From Aldersonia sp. NBC_00410 (GTDB lineage Bacteria; Actinomycetota; Actinomycetes; Mycobacteriales; Mycobacteriaceae), in the NCBI RefSeq assembly GCF_026342035.1, contig NZ_JAPENM010000001.1, positions 496,001-560,000 on the forward strand: a stretch of DNA of 64,000 nt, read 5' to 3'. Shown here in pieces: positions 35,901-43,347 of the stretch. Position 1 is the first letter of the stretch; each line of letters opens with the position of its first letter. The notes beneath the pieces were generated by a model. That model searched no databases. It saw nothing but the letters and a program-made list of their open reading frames with translations, and was not told the origin of the DNA. Both the position numbers and the translations under genes were made by a program.

Positions 35901-36309
35901 CGAGTAGTCCGTCGCCGAGGTAGAGGGCTATGTGGCCATCGAATCGCGCGATCACTTTGCCGCACGCGTCGTAGTAGGCCCGCATGATCTCGCGCCACAC
36001 TTCGGGATCGAACCGGCCGGCGAGCGGCGTCGAATCCACGACATCGCAGAACAACATCGTCAGATGCCGACGCTCGGCCGCCGGAGAACTCGGCTGCGGA
36101 GTGGCGGACGGGATCGCGGATTCGCCGGTCCACACAAATCCGGAACCCTCGTCACGAATCGTTGCACCATGCGCGTAGCGGAGCTCTTCTGCGACAGCTT
36201 TGAAGCGGTTGTCATCCAGATCGAATTCGAGCTTCAACCCTTGGTAAGACACCCGACCGCGGGTGCGGACCATCTCGACGACCTGGTCCAGCACCGTGTA
36301 GAAGTCCAT
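32959..36309 (-). CDS. Adenylate/guanylate cyclase - AAA ATPase - TPR protein
   Basis: A 1116-residue multidomain protein. After a ~75-residue N-terminal helical region comes a class III nucleotidyl cyclase (about 80-255) with both metal Asp residues (FCDVVDST, Asp89; YLGDGLLVYFG, Asp133). An AAA/NB-ARC-like ATPase follows, with Walker A GEAGIGKSR and Walker B LLFVMEDLQWID, then ~450 residues of TPR-like helices. This layout occurs in large cyclase/ATPase regulators in many bacteria, where signals sensed by the repeats are thought to control the cyclase. It is convergent with the kinase. A second gene of this type once lay next to it, as the remnant at 31571-31678 shows. Confidence 0.88.
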   Translation of the reverse strand: MDFYTVLDQVVEMVRTRGRVSYQGLKLEFDLDDNRFKAVAEELRYAHGATIRDEGSGFVWTGESAIPSATPQPSSPAAERRHLTMLFCDVVDSTPLAGRFDPEVWREIMRAYYDACGKVIARFDGHIALYLGDGLLVYFGYPVAHENDAQRAVRAGLGMVEAIGRLNVDLTAKYGLSLAVRLGCHTGLVVVGELSGTGHADMALGETPNIAARLQGIAEPNTLVIGALTHQLLGGLFTCRSLGSPVLKGVAAPPEAYQVLNESTARTRLEALGKAGLTALVGRRTEMQCLEESWARVVDGRGQVLLLSGEAGIGKSRLVRQICEQTSDAAWLVLLQCSPFYQHTALHPVIDTFERMALGFERNDSAVQKMRKLEGWLVQNGQPLADTVPLFSSLLSIPLTPEYTGVTVPPDQLKQQTLQAIVKVTLDRAAQQPLLFVMEDLQWIDPTTVELLTLIIEQVPAARIMMLLTYRPDFEPPWPPLPHVAAITLGRLPPGDAAEMASRVAGRKRLPAEVMGQVMAKTDGVPLFVEELTKMLLESGLLVEHAERYELTGPLPALAIPNTLHDSLTARLDQLSPVKSVAQLAATLGREFSYALLRAVAPGNEHDLRQGLRRLTDAELLYEDGSPPESTYRFKHALLQDAAYQSLLISTRQHHHQRIARALESDFPGTVSTQPELLAHHYTEAGLTAQAIPYWLAAGQRALQHSANREAANHANRGLKLLATLPDTPERNRQEISLQILLGTSLGSVDGPQSVESIYARACDLARQVGGTPELFPALSGLQYAQIVQGHLPKARALAEEFVGLAEPKHDPLIMGVGHRMLAYTAWWQGDVVDVRNHSAKGLACYAQDQHQECVVSYLQDTGVLCGYLSALADWVLGYPTQAVQTMERTVAHARGLEHSYSVALTLLFSAQLAQLRRNPESARTQAEAALAISRDHGLDAVELWCLLPRGWALAEEGEVTRGISDICEALERRRALGIAAVYPWFHALLAEAYGKAGQVEAGLASLEEALGWVHRNDEHLYEGEVYRIRGELLLEQDGPDTAAAEQCFERALQVAREQQAKSWELRAATSLSRLWQEQGRRDEARELLVPVYDWFTEGFDTADLQDARALVDSLS

Positions 36310-36377
36310 CGTCGACGCTCCACGTCGTCAGTTCCCCCGTTGGAGTCTTGCACGAACCTGGATCGCGCGCGAACGAC

Positions 36378-36404
36378 AAAAGCCCGGCCCCAAGAGGGCC
36401 GGGC
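36378..36404 (-). terminator. Rho-independent terminator of the DUF4352 gene
   Basis: On the minus strand gcccggccc pairs with gggccgggc (36382-36390 with 36396-36404, five-base loop), followed by TTTT. It lies 17 bases after the stop of the DUF4352 gene and just upstream of the cyclase start. Confidence 0.9.
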
Positions 36405-36420
36405 GATGACGGTGCGACGT

Positions 36421-37128
36421 TTACTTCAGGTTGACGGTAACGCCGTTGGAGAACATCGAATCGTGCAGTTCGATGTGGTCGGCAACCGCGCCGGCGGGAA
36501 GATCGAACACGACAACGGTGTCGATCTGGTTCCCGGGATTGATGCCGGTCAGCATCGTGGAATTAATATCCGATCCGGCCTCGATGGCGATCTCGGCGCT
36601 CGTGTCGTTCGAGAACTTCCGGTCCTGCGTATCGAACAGGTCCTGCGACATCTGGAGGAAGTCCTTGGGCTTGTCGCTGGTGTTGCGCACCGTCAGGTGA
36701 ACCACGGTGTACTGACCCTGGGCAGTGGACTCGAGGTAGGGATTGTCGCCGACCGTGGTCAGGCCCTGCTCGACGTTGGTGACGACGAACTCGAACTTTC
36801 CATCGCGGACGGGCGCGCCGATGCCCGGTGTGCTGTCCTCGACGGCTGCTGGCGCCGGTGCACCGGCTTCTGCGGCTGCGGCCGGCACGGGCGCGCCTTC
36901 CGACGCCGCCGTATCGGTGTCCGATCCGCCACCCGCGTTCGAGACGATGATGATGGCGACGATCGCAACGCCTGCACCGAGTACCCACCGCAACTTGCGG
37001 CTCTTCTTCTTCTGCGGCGGCTGTGGAGGCGCCCCCCATTGCGGGGCGCCCTGTTGCGGATACTGCGGGGCATACGACTGCTGACCGCCCGGCTGTTGAG
37101 CGAATTCGGTTGGCACGTTGTTACTCAT
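36421..37128 (-). CDS. DUF4352 (telokin-like) membrane-anchored exported protein
   Basis: A 235-residue protein. The first ~45 residues are Gln/Pro/Tyr-rich and cytoplasmic, ending KKKSRKLR, then one helix (WVLGAGVAIVAIIIVSNA), an Ala/Pro-rich linker, and a C-terminal DUF4352 domain (about 105-235) with the family phrases KFEFVVTNVEQG and YTVVHLTVRNTSDKP. Such domains are immunoglobulin-like and are found on secreted antigens like MPT63; function is unknown. It is flanked by its own terminator and by an AT-rich upstream region, so it is a single-gene unit. Confidence 0.85.
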   Translation of the reverse strand: MSNNVPTEFAQQPGGQQSYAPQYPQQGAPQWGAPPQPPQKKKSRKLRWVLGAGVAIVAIIIVSNAGGGSDTDTAASEGAPVPAAAAEAGAPAPAAVEDSTPGIGAPVRDGKFEFVVTNVEQGLTTVGDNPYLESTAQGQYTVVHLTVRNTSDKPKDFLQMSQDLFDTQDRKFSNDTSAEIAIEAGSDINSTMLTGINPGNQIDTVVVFDLPAGAVADHIELHDSMFSNGVTVNLK

Positions 37129-37427
37129 GAATTTCCTGTCTGAACTATTATTTGTCGTCTATTAAATTACCGTCGGCTGTACAACAATTCTGTGTGCATT
37201 TGTCACACGGCGTATGGACCTTGGTCACCTGCACGCGAATGCCGAATTGCGCAGCGTAGATATATTCCCAAACGATTTGAATTTGTGACGCTTTTCACCC
37301 GCGGCGATCCACGCCCCGGGAATAATTAGCCTTGGCGCCCACACACTTTCGCGACACACATTACTGTCGCGACGACAGAATGTGAGCGGCGAAAGCAGCA
37401 TCTGGATGCCTGAAACGGCCCTTGGAA
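37129..37427. other. AT-rich intergenic region
   Basis: About 300 bases with markedly more A and T than the surroundings, between the DUF4352 start and the YeiH stop, both on the minus strand. No open frame of note is visible. It should hold the DUF4352 promoter and any terminator of the long operon; nested inverted repeats lie at 37349-37378. Confidence 0.6.
37349..37378. promoter_or_regulatory. Nested inverted repeats downstream of the YeiH operon
   Basis: tcgcgaca (37349-37356) is complementary to tgtcgcga (37365-37372), and ctgtcg (37364-37369) is complementary to cgacag (37373-37378), so the same bases can form alternative hairpins. Located about 50 bases beyond the YeiH stop. It could be a terminator, a switch, or an operator for the DUF4352 gene. 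Confidence 0.4.
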
Positions 37428-38516
37428 CTATCCGACGATCAACACACCGGCGAACGAAATGCCGGTCACCAACGCCGTTGCCGACGCGGCGAGAACGATT
37501 GGGCGCCAACCGAGTCCGCGCAGTACTGCGATTCGCACGCCGGTTCCGAGAGCGAACATCGCCGCAGTGAGCAGGAGCGTCTGGATCGTCCGCGCGAAGT
37601 CGAGGGCGTTGGGTCCCAGGATTCCGGTTGTCCGCACGGCCACGCAGGCCATGAAGCCGACCAGGAACAGTGGCACGATCGGCGGGCGCTGGGCGCTGAC
37701 GGGCGCATCGGACCTGCGCCGAGCCGCCACCGCGACCCAGGCAGAAACGGGTGCCAACAGCGCGACTCTCGCCAACTTGACGGTAACTGCGATGGCGAGG
37801 ACGCCGCCGCCGGCGGCTGCCGCGGTGTCGAGCGTGCCGCCGGCCGCCACGACCTGAGCGACCTCGTGAATCGCTGCACCGGCCCACATTCCGCCCTGCT
37901 CGGGATCGAGCCCGAGCAAGGATGCGGCCGCGGGAAGCAACGGGATCATGGCGGTGCCGAACACCACGACCAGCGCGACCGTGGTGACGAGGTCCTTCTT
38001 ACGGGCACTCACGACGCCGTCGATCGCTGCCGCAGCGGCGGCCCCGCAGATCGAGAAGCTACATGCGATGAGGATGCGTTGCGGCCAGTCCAGGCCGAGC
38101 AGCTTCCCGATTGCGAGGGTGCCGGCAATTCCGCCGACAACCACAGCGACCACGACTGCGAGGGTTCCCCAGCCGAGTGCCAACACTGCAGGCAGCAGCA
38201 ACTGCAGGCCGAGCAGCGCAACTCCGATGCGGAGCAGCCGGCGCGAGGCGACGGCGATACCGGGTTCGAACGTTGCGGGGGGCGGCACCAGGTTGGCCAG
38301 TACCGCACCCAGCAGGATGGCGATGAGCATCGGACTCGTACCACCGAGCAGTCTCGCGAGGACGAAGGCCGCCGCGGTGGCGATCGCGCAAAGCGCGAGC
38401 CCCGGAACTGCAGTGCGCAGCCCCCCGAGTGTCCGTGTCGCACCGACGCGCCGGTCCGCGTCCGGAACCGCTACTGCGGTGTCCTCCGGTGCTGTTGTCA
38501 TGTGCGACACGGACAT
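37428..38516 (-). CDS. YeiH-family putative sulfate/sulfite exporter
   Basis: A 362-residue membrane protein with ten or so helices and the UPF0324/YeiH landmarks: MLIAILLGAVLANLVPPP, an amphipathic GIAVASRRLLRIGVALLGL, SICGAAAAAAIDGVV, GMWAGAAIHEVAQVVAAG and the closing AALVTGISFAGVLIVG. E. coli YeiH is uncharacterised, but the family is annotated as putative sulfate exporters. It is the last gene of a seven-gene operon containing a TauD-type dioxygenase, and export of sulfite or sulfate released from a substrate would fit. A Met six codons in is an alternative start. Confidence 0.85.
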   Translation of the reverse strand: MSVSHMTTAPEDTAVAVPDADRRVGATRTLGGLRTAVPGLALCAIATAAAFVLARLLGGTSPMLIAILLGAVLANLVPPPATFEPGIAVASRRLLRIGVALLGLQLLLPAVLALGWGTLAVVVAVVVGGIAGTLAIGKLLGLDWPQRILIACSFSICGAAAAAAIDGVVSARKKDLVTTVALVVVFGTAMIPLLPAAASLLGLDPEQGGMWAGAAIHEVAQVVAAGGTLDTAAAAGGGVLAIAVTVKLARVALLAPVSAWVAVAARRRSDAPVSAQRPPIVPLFLVGFMACVAVRTTGILGPNALDFARTIQTLLLTAAMFALGTGVRIAVLRGLGWRPIVLAASATALVTGISFAGVLIVG

Positions 38517-38543
38517 TCTCCTGATCGGTTCGGTCGAGTGGTG

Positions 38544-39275
38544 TTACTTGGCGGTGGGCGCAGGTACCGCGGGAGTGAACGGCGCGTTGATCGTGGAGAG
38601 GTACTGGATCGCTGCTCCGATCACCACGGGGCCGGAGACCAGAAGCGAGCCGCCCAAGGTGCCGAACGGGAGGAAGGTCGCCGCGCCCACCATGCAGCCA
38701 ATGACGGCACCGGGCACCGAGCCCACCAGGAAGGCGAATGCACCGACACCGGCGCCGAGCGCAACGCCCGCGGCGCAGCCGACGGCAGCTGCACCGACGG
38801 CGCCGACGACGGCGCCGACCGCCGCGCCGGTGGTGATCGTCGTGGTCAGCCGCGCCCAGGCGGCCTGCTCACGCTCGTACGGGGTCTTCCACGGCGCGCT
38901 CTCCTGGAACGGCAGGCCAACCGGCTTGTACACCGCCCGGGTCGGATCCGGCGTCAGGGTCGCGGTATTGCCGGCCACCTTGGCGTCGACCGGCATCGAG
39001 ATGTCGTCGACTCGCAGTTCGAGCGGGACGCCTCCGACGATAGTTCCGTCGGCGGCCTTGATCTGGAATTGCCCGTTCGCGACGGTGAGGCTGCCCGCGT
39101 CGGTCGTGATCACGGCCGCAGTCCCGTTGTTGTGTGCGGTGTAGTTGATCCGCGGCGCGATCTGCGTGCTCGGCGCCGTCGTCGACGCGACGGGCGCTGC
39201 GTTGACGGTGCCCACGGCCGAACCGATGGTGGCGACGGTGAGTGCCGCTACTGTGATTGCTTTGCGAATCTTCAT
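38544..39275 (-). CDS. Exported protein with glycine/alanine-zipper helices
   Basis: A 243-residue protein of unknown function. It has a clear signal peptide (KAITVAALTVATIGSAVGTVNA), a hydrophilic domain (about 45-150) with repeated Thr/Val segments, then a helical region with Ala/Gly runs of zipper type (GAAVGAVVGAVGAAAVGCAAG). Similar short exported proteins with Gly-zipper tails are common in mycolata. Its start overlaps the RBBP9-like stop by 4 bases, so it is translationally coupled within the AraC-controlled operon. It could be an outer-envelope or channel component for the operon's substrate. Confidence 0.7.
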   Translation of the reverse strand: MKIRKAITVAALTVATIGSAVGTVNAAPVASTTAPSTQIAPRINYTAHNNGTAAVITTDAGSLTVANGQFQIKAADGTIVGGVPLELRVDDISMPVDAKVAGNTATLTPDPTRAVYKPVGLPFQESAPWKTPYEREQAAWARLTTTITTGAAVGAVVGAVGAAAVGCAAGVALGAGVGAFAFLVGSVPGAVIGCMVGAATFLPFGTLGGSLLVSGPVVIGAAIQYLSTINAPFTPAVPAPTAK

Positions 39276-39892
39276 GAAACTAATGCACTTTCGATGTTGG
39301 AGCTGATACGGGAGGGGATGTTCGACGATTGCTCGGCGAGGGCCGCCACGAGTGCTTCGGCGGGCTGCCACGGTCCGAATCCGGCGGCGGGGTTGAGATG
39401 TCCGACCGGGCCGATGTCGACGAGGCGGGAGTGCCATTGCTTGGCCAGGGCGACGACGCTGTCGTAGCGGGCGAGCGGGTCGTTGCTGCTGGCGGCGAGG
39501 ATGCTCGGGAACGGCAACGGCCGGCGCTGGGTCGGATACCACCCGTTGTCGCGCAACTGCTCTCGAGTCGGGTAGCCGTCGGGCAGTGCGACGGTGAGGT
39601 CGGGCGGTGTGGCCAGCAGCGCGCCGGTGATCGGGCGGGAGTGCTGTTGGGCCCACGCCGCGGTGATCAACACGCCGGCACTGTGCGCCACGAGGACGAC
39701 CGGGCCGTCCACGTCGGCGAGCACCTTGTCGAGCGCGGCGACCCGCGCATCGAGGCTGACCTTGTTCTCCCTCAGCGGCTCGACGGTCCGAGTGCGGGGA
39801 AGTTCGTCGGCGAGCAGCGTCTGCCAGTGGTCGGCGACATGGTCACGCAGACCGGGCACGAAGACGACGGTGGTGGAGTCGAGCGCGCTCAT
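39272..39892 (-). CDS. RBBP9/YdeN-type serine hydrolase
   Basis: A 206-residue small alpha/beta hydrolase. The opening FVPGLRDHVADHWQTLL and the nucleophile elbow LVAHSAGVL identify the RBBP9/YdeN family; the catalytic Asp is probably in AASSNDPLARY and the His in GPVGHLNPAAGFGPW, both family landmarks. The natural substrates of the family are poorly known, mostly small esters. Its start overlaps the MFS stop and its own stop overlaps the next gene, by 4 bases each. A role in unmasking or cleaving an ester of the operon's substrate is inferred. Confidence 0.87.
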   Translation of the reverse strand: MSALDSTTVVFVPGLRDHVADHWQTLLADELPRTRTVEPLRENKVSLDARVAALDKVLADVDGPVVLVAHSAGVLITAAWAQQHSRPITGALLATPPDLTVALPDGYPTREQLRDNGWYPTQRRPLPFPSILAASSNDPLARYDSVVALAKQWHSRLVDIGPVGHLNPAAGFGPWQPAEALVAALAEQSSNIPSRISSNIESALVS

Positions 39893-41220
39893 GCGTTGGC
39901 CTCACTCTTCGCCGTGAGGGTGGCCAGCTTCTGCAGTCCCTGTGGGTAGCAGCGCTTTCCGAGAACCAGGACAACTATTGCCGCGAGGTAGACCAGCGGT
40001 GCCAGCTGCAGTGCCTGGATCAGGCTCATCTTGTCGGCGAGCACGCCGACGATGAACGGGCCGGCGGCGAGACCGAGCAGGCTGTTGGCCAGCGTGAGCG
40101 ACCCGAACGCCGAGGCTCGCACCGAGGAGTGGGTCAGGTTGGCGACCATGGCCGTGATCGGTCCCGAAGAGCCGGCGGAGAAGAAGGCTCCGGCGCCGAT
40201 GAGGACCAACTGGGCAGTGCCGGTGTCGAGCCGGAAGGCGACGACGAGGAACACACACGACAGCACGCAGAAGATGATTGCGGTGGTCCACTTACGTCCC
40301 GGATCGGTACGCGAGACCCGGTCGGTGAGGATGCCGCAGAACACCATGCCTGCGCCGATCAGCAGGACGAATATCGCGGCCATCCCGGCTGCCTTGTCAG
40401 CGGCCAGGCCGTAGGCCCGGTTGAAGTAGCTGGGCAGCCATGCCATGAGCGCCGCAGCCGTGAACATCTGCAGGCCGCCGCCGATGTAGGCGCACAGCAC
40501 CGCGGGGTTGGTGAACAGGCTCGAGATCGGCACACGCACCACAGCACCGCTCACGTCCGAGGTCTGCTCGAGGACGTGGGGAGCGAGCTTGCGGTCGGTG
40601 ACGAAGGCGCGGAACATCGCAACGAGGATCAGGCCGAAGACCGCCATCGCGGCGAAGGACCACCGCCAGCTCAGCTGCACAGCGATGACGCCACCGAAGG
40701 CAACGCCGAGCACCGAGCCGAACGAACCGCCGGCCATGAATGCACCCGACAGCGACGCCCGCAGTCGCGGCGCGAAAACGCTGAGCACAAGCGCGATTCC
40801 GACGCTACCGTAGGCTGCTTCGCCCACGCCGACGAGGAAGCGCGCGGCAAGCATCTGGTCGTAGGAGCCGGCGACGGCACAGAGCAACGTAGCAAGGCTC
40901 CATAGCGTGGCCATGACAACGAGTGCGCGTGCGCGGCCCCATCGATCGGCAAGCAGCGAGAGCGGGAGCGTCAGCAGGCCAACCATGAGCGCGACGACGC
41001 TGTTGAGGGATCCGAGGTGCGAATCGGTCAGTGACCATTCGACCTTGAGAAGGGGGAACACCGCGCTGAGCACCTGCCGGGACATGTAGTCCGACAGCAG
41101 CAGCCCGAAGGTGAGCGCGAACACGATCCACGGGTAGCGGCGGGAGAGTAGTTTGCGGGTGGCGGACGGCGCGGCGGCCGTGGTGGCCGTTTCGGCCTTG
41201 GAGGTCGTGGGAGAGACCAT
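39889..41220 (-). CDS. MFS transporter
   Basis: A 443-residue major facilitator with 12 predicted helices. The motif-A loop after helix 2 reads LADRWGRARALV and an equivalent loop GILTDRVSR follows helix 8. Overall style recalls the anion/organic-acid symporter subfamily, but specificity cannot be assigned. The Met at 41220 has a good ribosome site (gaggaagaag). A long palindrome lies 55 bases upstream, between the BKACE stop and this start. It is the probable importer for the compound degraded by the operon. Confidence 0.9.
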   Translation of the reverse strand: MVSPTTSKAETATTAAAPSATRKLLSRRYPWIVFALTFGLLLSDYMSRQVLSAVFPLLKVEWSLTDSHLGSLNSVVALMVGLLTLPLSLLADRWGRARALVVMATLWSLATLLCAVAGSYDQMLAARFLVGVGEAAYGSVGIALVLSVFAPRLRASLSGAFMAGGSFGSVLGVAFGGVIAVQLSWRWSFAAMAVFGLILVAMFRAFVTDRKLAPHVLEQTSDVSGAVVRVPISSLFTNPAVLCAYIGGGLQMFTAAALMAWLPSYFNRAYGLAADKAAGMAAIFVLLIGAGMVFCGILTDRVSRTDPGRKWTTAIIFCVLSCVFLVVAFRLDTGTAQLVLIGAGAFFSAGSSGPITAMVANLTHSSVRASAFGSLTLANSLLGLAAGPFIVGVLADKMSLIQALQLAPLVYLAAIVVLVLGKRCYPQGLQKLATLTAKSEANA

Positions 41221-41274
41221 GATCTTCTTCCTCGGTGGAGAAGTGTTGTGGACGAGCCGGATTGGCATACTTGT

Positions 41275-41309
41275 TGGGGGCGTGGCATAGGGCCTATGCC
41301 ACGCCCCCA
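41275..41309. repeat. 35-base near-perfect palindrome between BKACE and MFS genes
   Basis: Arms 41275-41291 and 41293-41309 are exact complements around a single central base, giving a 17-bp stem (tggggg at the outer end, catagg at the centre). It sits in the 107-bp gap inside the operon. No T-run follows, so it may be an intercistronic processing or attenuation hairpin rather than a simple terminator. Confidence 0.8.
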
Positions 41310-41327
41310 TCGAGTTTGGCTAGTGGG

Positions 41328-42380
41328 TCAGGCGTGCTGGGTGAAGCCGCGCTGGCCCGGATGGCGGTTCGGCGCGTAGCCGAGCTTGGCGAGGGTTTCC
41401 TCGGCGCTGGAGTAGTGCTCGTCGAGCCGGTAGATCTCGCGAGCCTCCTTACCGGTGGCGACCTCGCGGCCGAGCTCGTTGGCGATCCGGACGAGCTGCT
41501 CGATCTGCTGGACGGAGGTCAGCTTCTCGCCCTGCCGGCCCCAGAGGGTGTCCTCGGTGCCACAGCGGGCGTGCAGACCCATGGCGATGGCCATGGTGTT
41601 GACGGGCAACACGCTCCGCATCAGGGTTTCCAGGGTGAGCACGGCGCCGTCGGGGGTGCGACGGATGAACTCCATCATGTTGTACGGGTTCGGTCCGTCG
41701 AAGCCGCCGCCGATGCCGACCCAGGTGACCATCAGCGGGCCGGTGTAGACGCCGCGGCGGATCAGCCGCTCGACGGTCTCGAGCTGCGCGACGTTGGCGA
41801 GCTGAAAGTGCGGCTGGATGCCGTTGGCCTGCAGGCGACGCAGGTGCTCTTCGACCCAGCCCGGTCCGGCGGGGACGGTCATCTCGCGGTAGGCGTCCCA
41901 GACCTCGGGGCGCTCGAAGGAGGTGCCCGCGACGTCACTCGGGGTCATCAACTCGACGATGTTCATCTGGTTGGTGTTGATCGCGATGGTGACCTGGTCC
42001 GGCTTGGGGTCCAGCTCGGCGAGCATGTGGCGGGCATCGTCGGACAGCCACTTCGCATCCGCACCATCACCTTCCGGCGCGAACGAGATCGAGCCGCCGA
42101 CCTGCAGGATCATCTCCGGCACGGCCTCGCGGAGCCGGCCGAGCAGCTCGTTGAACTTCGAGAGGCGCTTGGAGCCCTTGCCGTCGAGTTCACGCACGTG
42201 GATGTGCAGCACCGTGGCGCCGGCCTCGTAGCAGTCGACAGCCTTCTGGACGTGCTCGTCCATGGTGAGCGGAAGGTCTTCGCGGAAGTCGTCGATCTCC
42301 CACTCGGGGCCGTACGGAGCGACGGTGATGACCAGCTTCTCCTGGGTCTCCGGGAAGAGCGAATCGTCGTGGAAATGCAT
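41328..42380 (-). CDS. BKACE (3-keto-5-aminohexanoate cleavage / DUF849) enzyme
   Basis: A 350-residue DUF849 TIM-barrel protein. The family cleaves a beta-keto acid with acetyl-CoA to give acetoacetate and a new acyl-CoA, using a divalent metal. Visible features: LVITVAPYG, a metal-binding LHIHVRE, and a C-terminal ARCGTEDTLWG. BKACE members differ in substrate (aminohexanoate, 3-dehydrocarnitine, keto-adipate and others); the pocket cannot be assigned by eye. It lies between the dioxygenase gene (45 bases upstream) and the MFS gene in the operon. Confidence 0.88.
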   Translation of the reverse strand: MHFHDDSLFPETQEKLVITVAPYGPEWEIDDFREDLPLTMDEHVQKAVDCYEAGATVLHIHVRELDGKGSKRLSKFNELLGRLREAVPEMILQVGGSISFAPEGDGADAKWLSDDARHMLAELDPKPDQVTIAINTNQMNIVELMTPSDVAGTSFERPEVWDAYREMTVPAGPGWVEEHLRRLQANGIQPHFQLANVAQLETVERLIRRGVYTGPLMVTWVGIGGGFDGPNPYNMMEFIRRTPDGAVLTLETLMRSVLPVNTMAIAMGLHARCGTEDTLWGRQGEKLTSVQQIEQLVRIANELGREVATGKEAREIYRLDEHYSSAEETLAKLGYAPNRHPGQRGFTQHA

Positions 42381-42425
42381 TGGTAATTCCGTTCTGTGGT
42401 TGGTTGGGCGGCTTCGAATGAATGC

Positions 42426-43316
42426 TCAGAAAGTGGGAGTGCCGACGATTCCGGCACGTTCCATCTTGCGCACGGCGGGCCAATAGTCCTGCACCGCATA
42501 GTGTTGCGTGGACCGGTTGTCCCAGATCGCAACGCTGTTGGGTGTCCAGCGCCAACGCACCTGATACTCCGGGATCGCGGCCTGGCTGATCAGGTAGCGC
42601 AGCAGGTCGCCGGCGCCGGGGGCGTAATCCGCACCGAAGCGAACGTTTGCCGGTGTGTGGTAGTTGACGAAATGGGTCGTGAAGGCATTGACGAACAGGA
42701 CCTGTTCGCCGGTCTCCGGATGGGTCCGCACCACCGGATGCTCGGCGTCGGGGAAACGCTCGTGCATCGCATGCCGCTGCTCGATTGGCAGGTTCGCCCC
42801 GAAGGAGGCCTCGATGCTGTGCCTGGCGCGCAGGCCGGCGATCTGTTCGCGCACGGCGGCGGGCAGCTTGTTGTATGCCTCGACCATGTTCACCCAGATC
42901 GTGTCGCCACCCACCGGCGGAGACTCCACGCAGCGAAGCACCGATCCCATCGGCGGAATCACCCGCCACGTCGCATCGCAGTGGAAAGCGTTCTCGTAGT
43001 GCTCGGCGGGGCTGTCGAGGTCCTTGTAGATACGCACGAGACCGGGATGTTCCGGGTCGCTACCGGCGACCGGATGGTCCTCGAGCGGCCCGAAGCGCTC
43101 AGCCAGCGCGACATGCTCGCCGCGCGTGATGTCCTGGTCCCGGAAGAACAACACCTTGTGCCGCAGCAGGAGTGCGCTCAGCTCGGCGAATTGTTCCTCG
43201 CTGCGCGATACCTCGCCGAGGTCGACGCCGAACACCTCGGCGCCGAGCGAGCAGGTCAGTTGCTCTACCCGCCATTGCATTCCGGTGTCGGCCGGATCAA
43301 CCGCAGTGATGGTCAT
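42426..43316 (-). CDS. TauD/TfdA-type alpha-ketoglutarate dioxygenase
   Basis: A 296-residue Fe(II)/alpha-ketoglutarate oxygenase. The metal HxD is FHCDAT (His112, Asp114), the distal His is in STQHYAVQDYW, and the ketoglutarate-binding Arg is in VRKMER. Members hydroxylate taurine, alkylsulfates, 2,4-D and similar acids, often releasing sulfite or an aldehyde. In context with a putative sulfate exporter and SulP gene, a sulfonate or sulfate ester substrate is plausible but unproven. It follows the quinone oxidoreductase by 31 bases. Confidence 0.9.
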   Translation of the reverse strand: MTITAVDPADTGMQWRVEQLTCSLGAEVFGVDLGEVSRSEEQFAELSALLLRHKVLFFRDQDITRGEHVALAERFGPLEDHPVAGSDPEHPGLVRIYKDLDSPAEHYENAFHCDATWRVIPPMGSVLRCVESPPVGGDTIWVNMVEAYNKLPAAVREQIAGLRARHSIEASFGANLPIEQRHAMHERFPDAEHPVVRTHPETGEQVLFVNAFTTHFVNYHTPANVRFGADYAPGAGDLLRYLISQAAIPEYQVRWRWTPNSVAIWDNRSTQHYAVQDYWPAVRKMERAGIVGTPTF

Positions 43317-43347
43317 GTCAGTTTCTCCTGTTTTGCGATTGCGATGA

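Noticed and set aside
37422-39467. Plus-strand open frame of about 680 codons over YeiH and the exported protein
   Set aside because: Both minus-strand genes have membrane helices or a signal peptide and fit an operon; the antisense frame has none.
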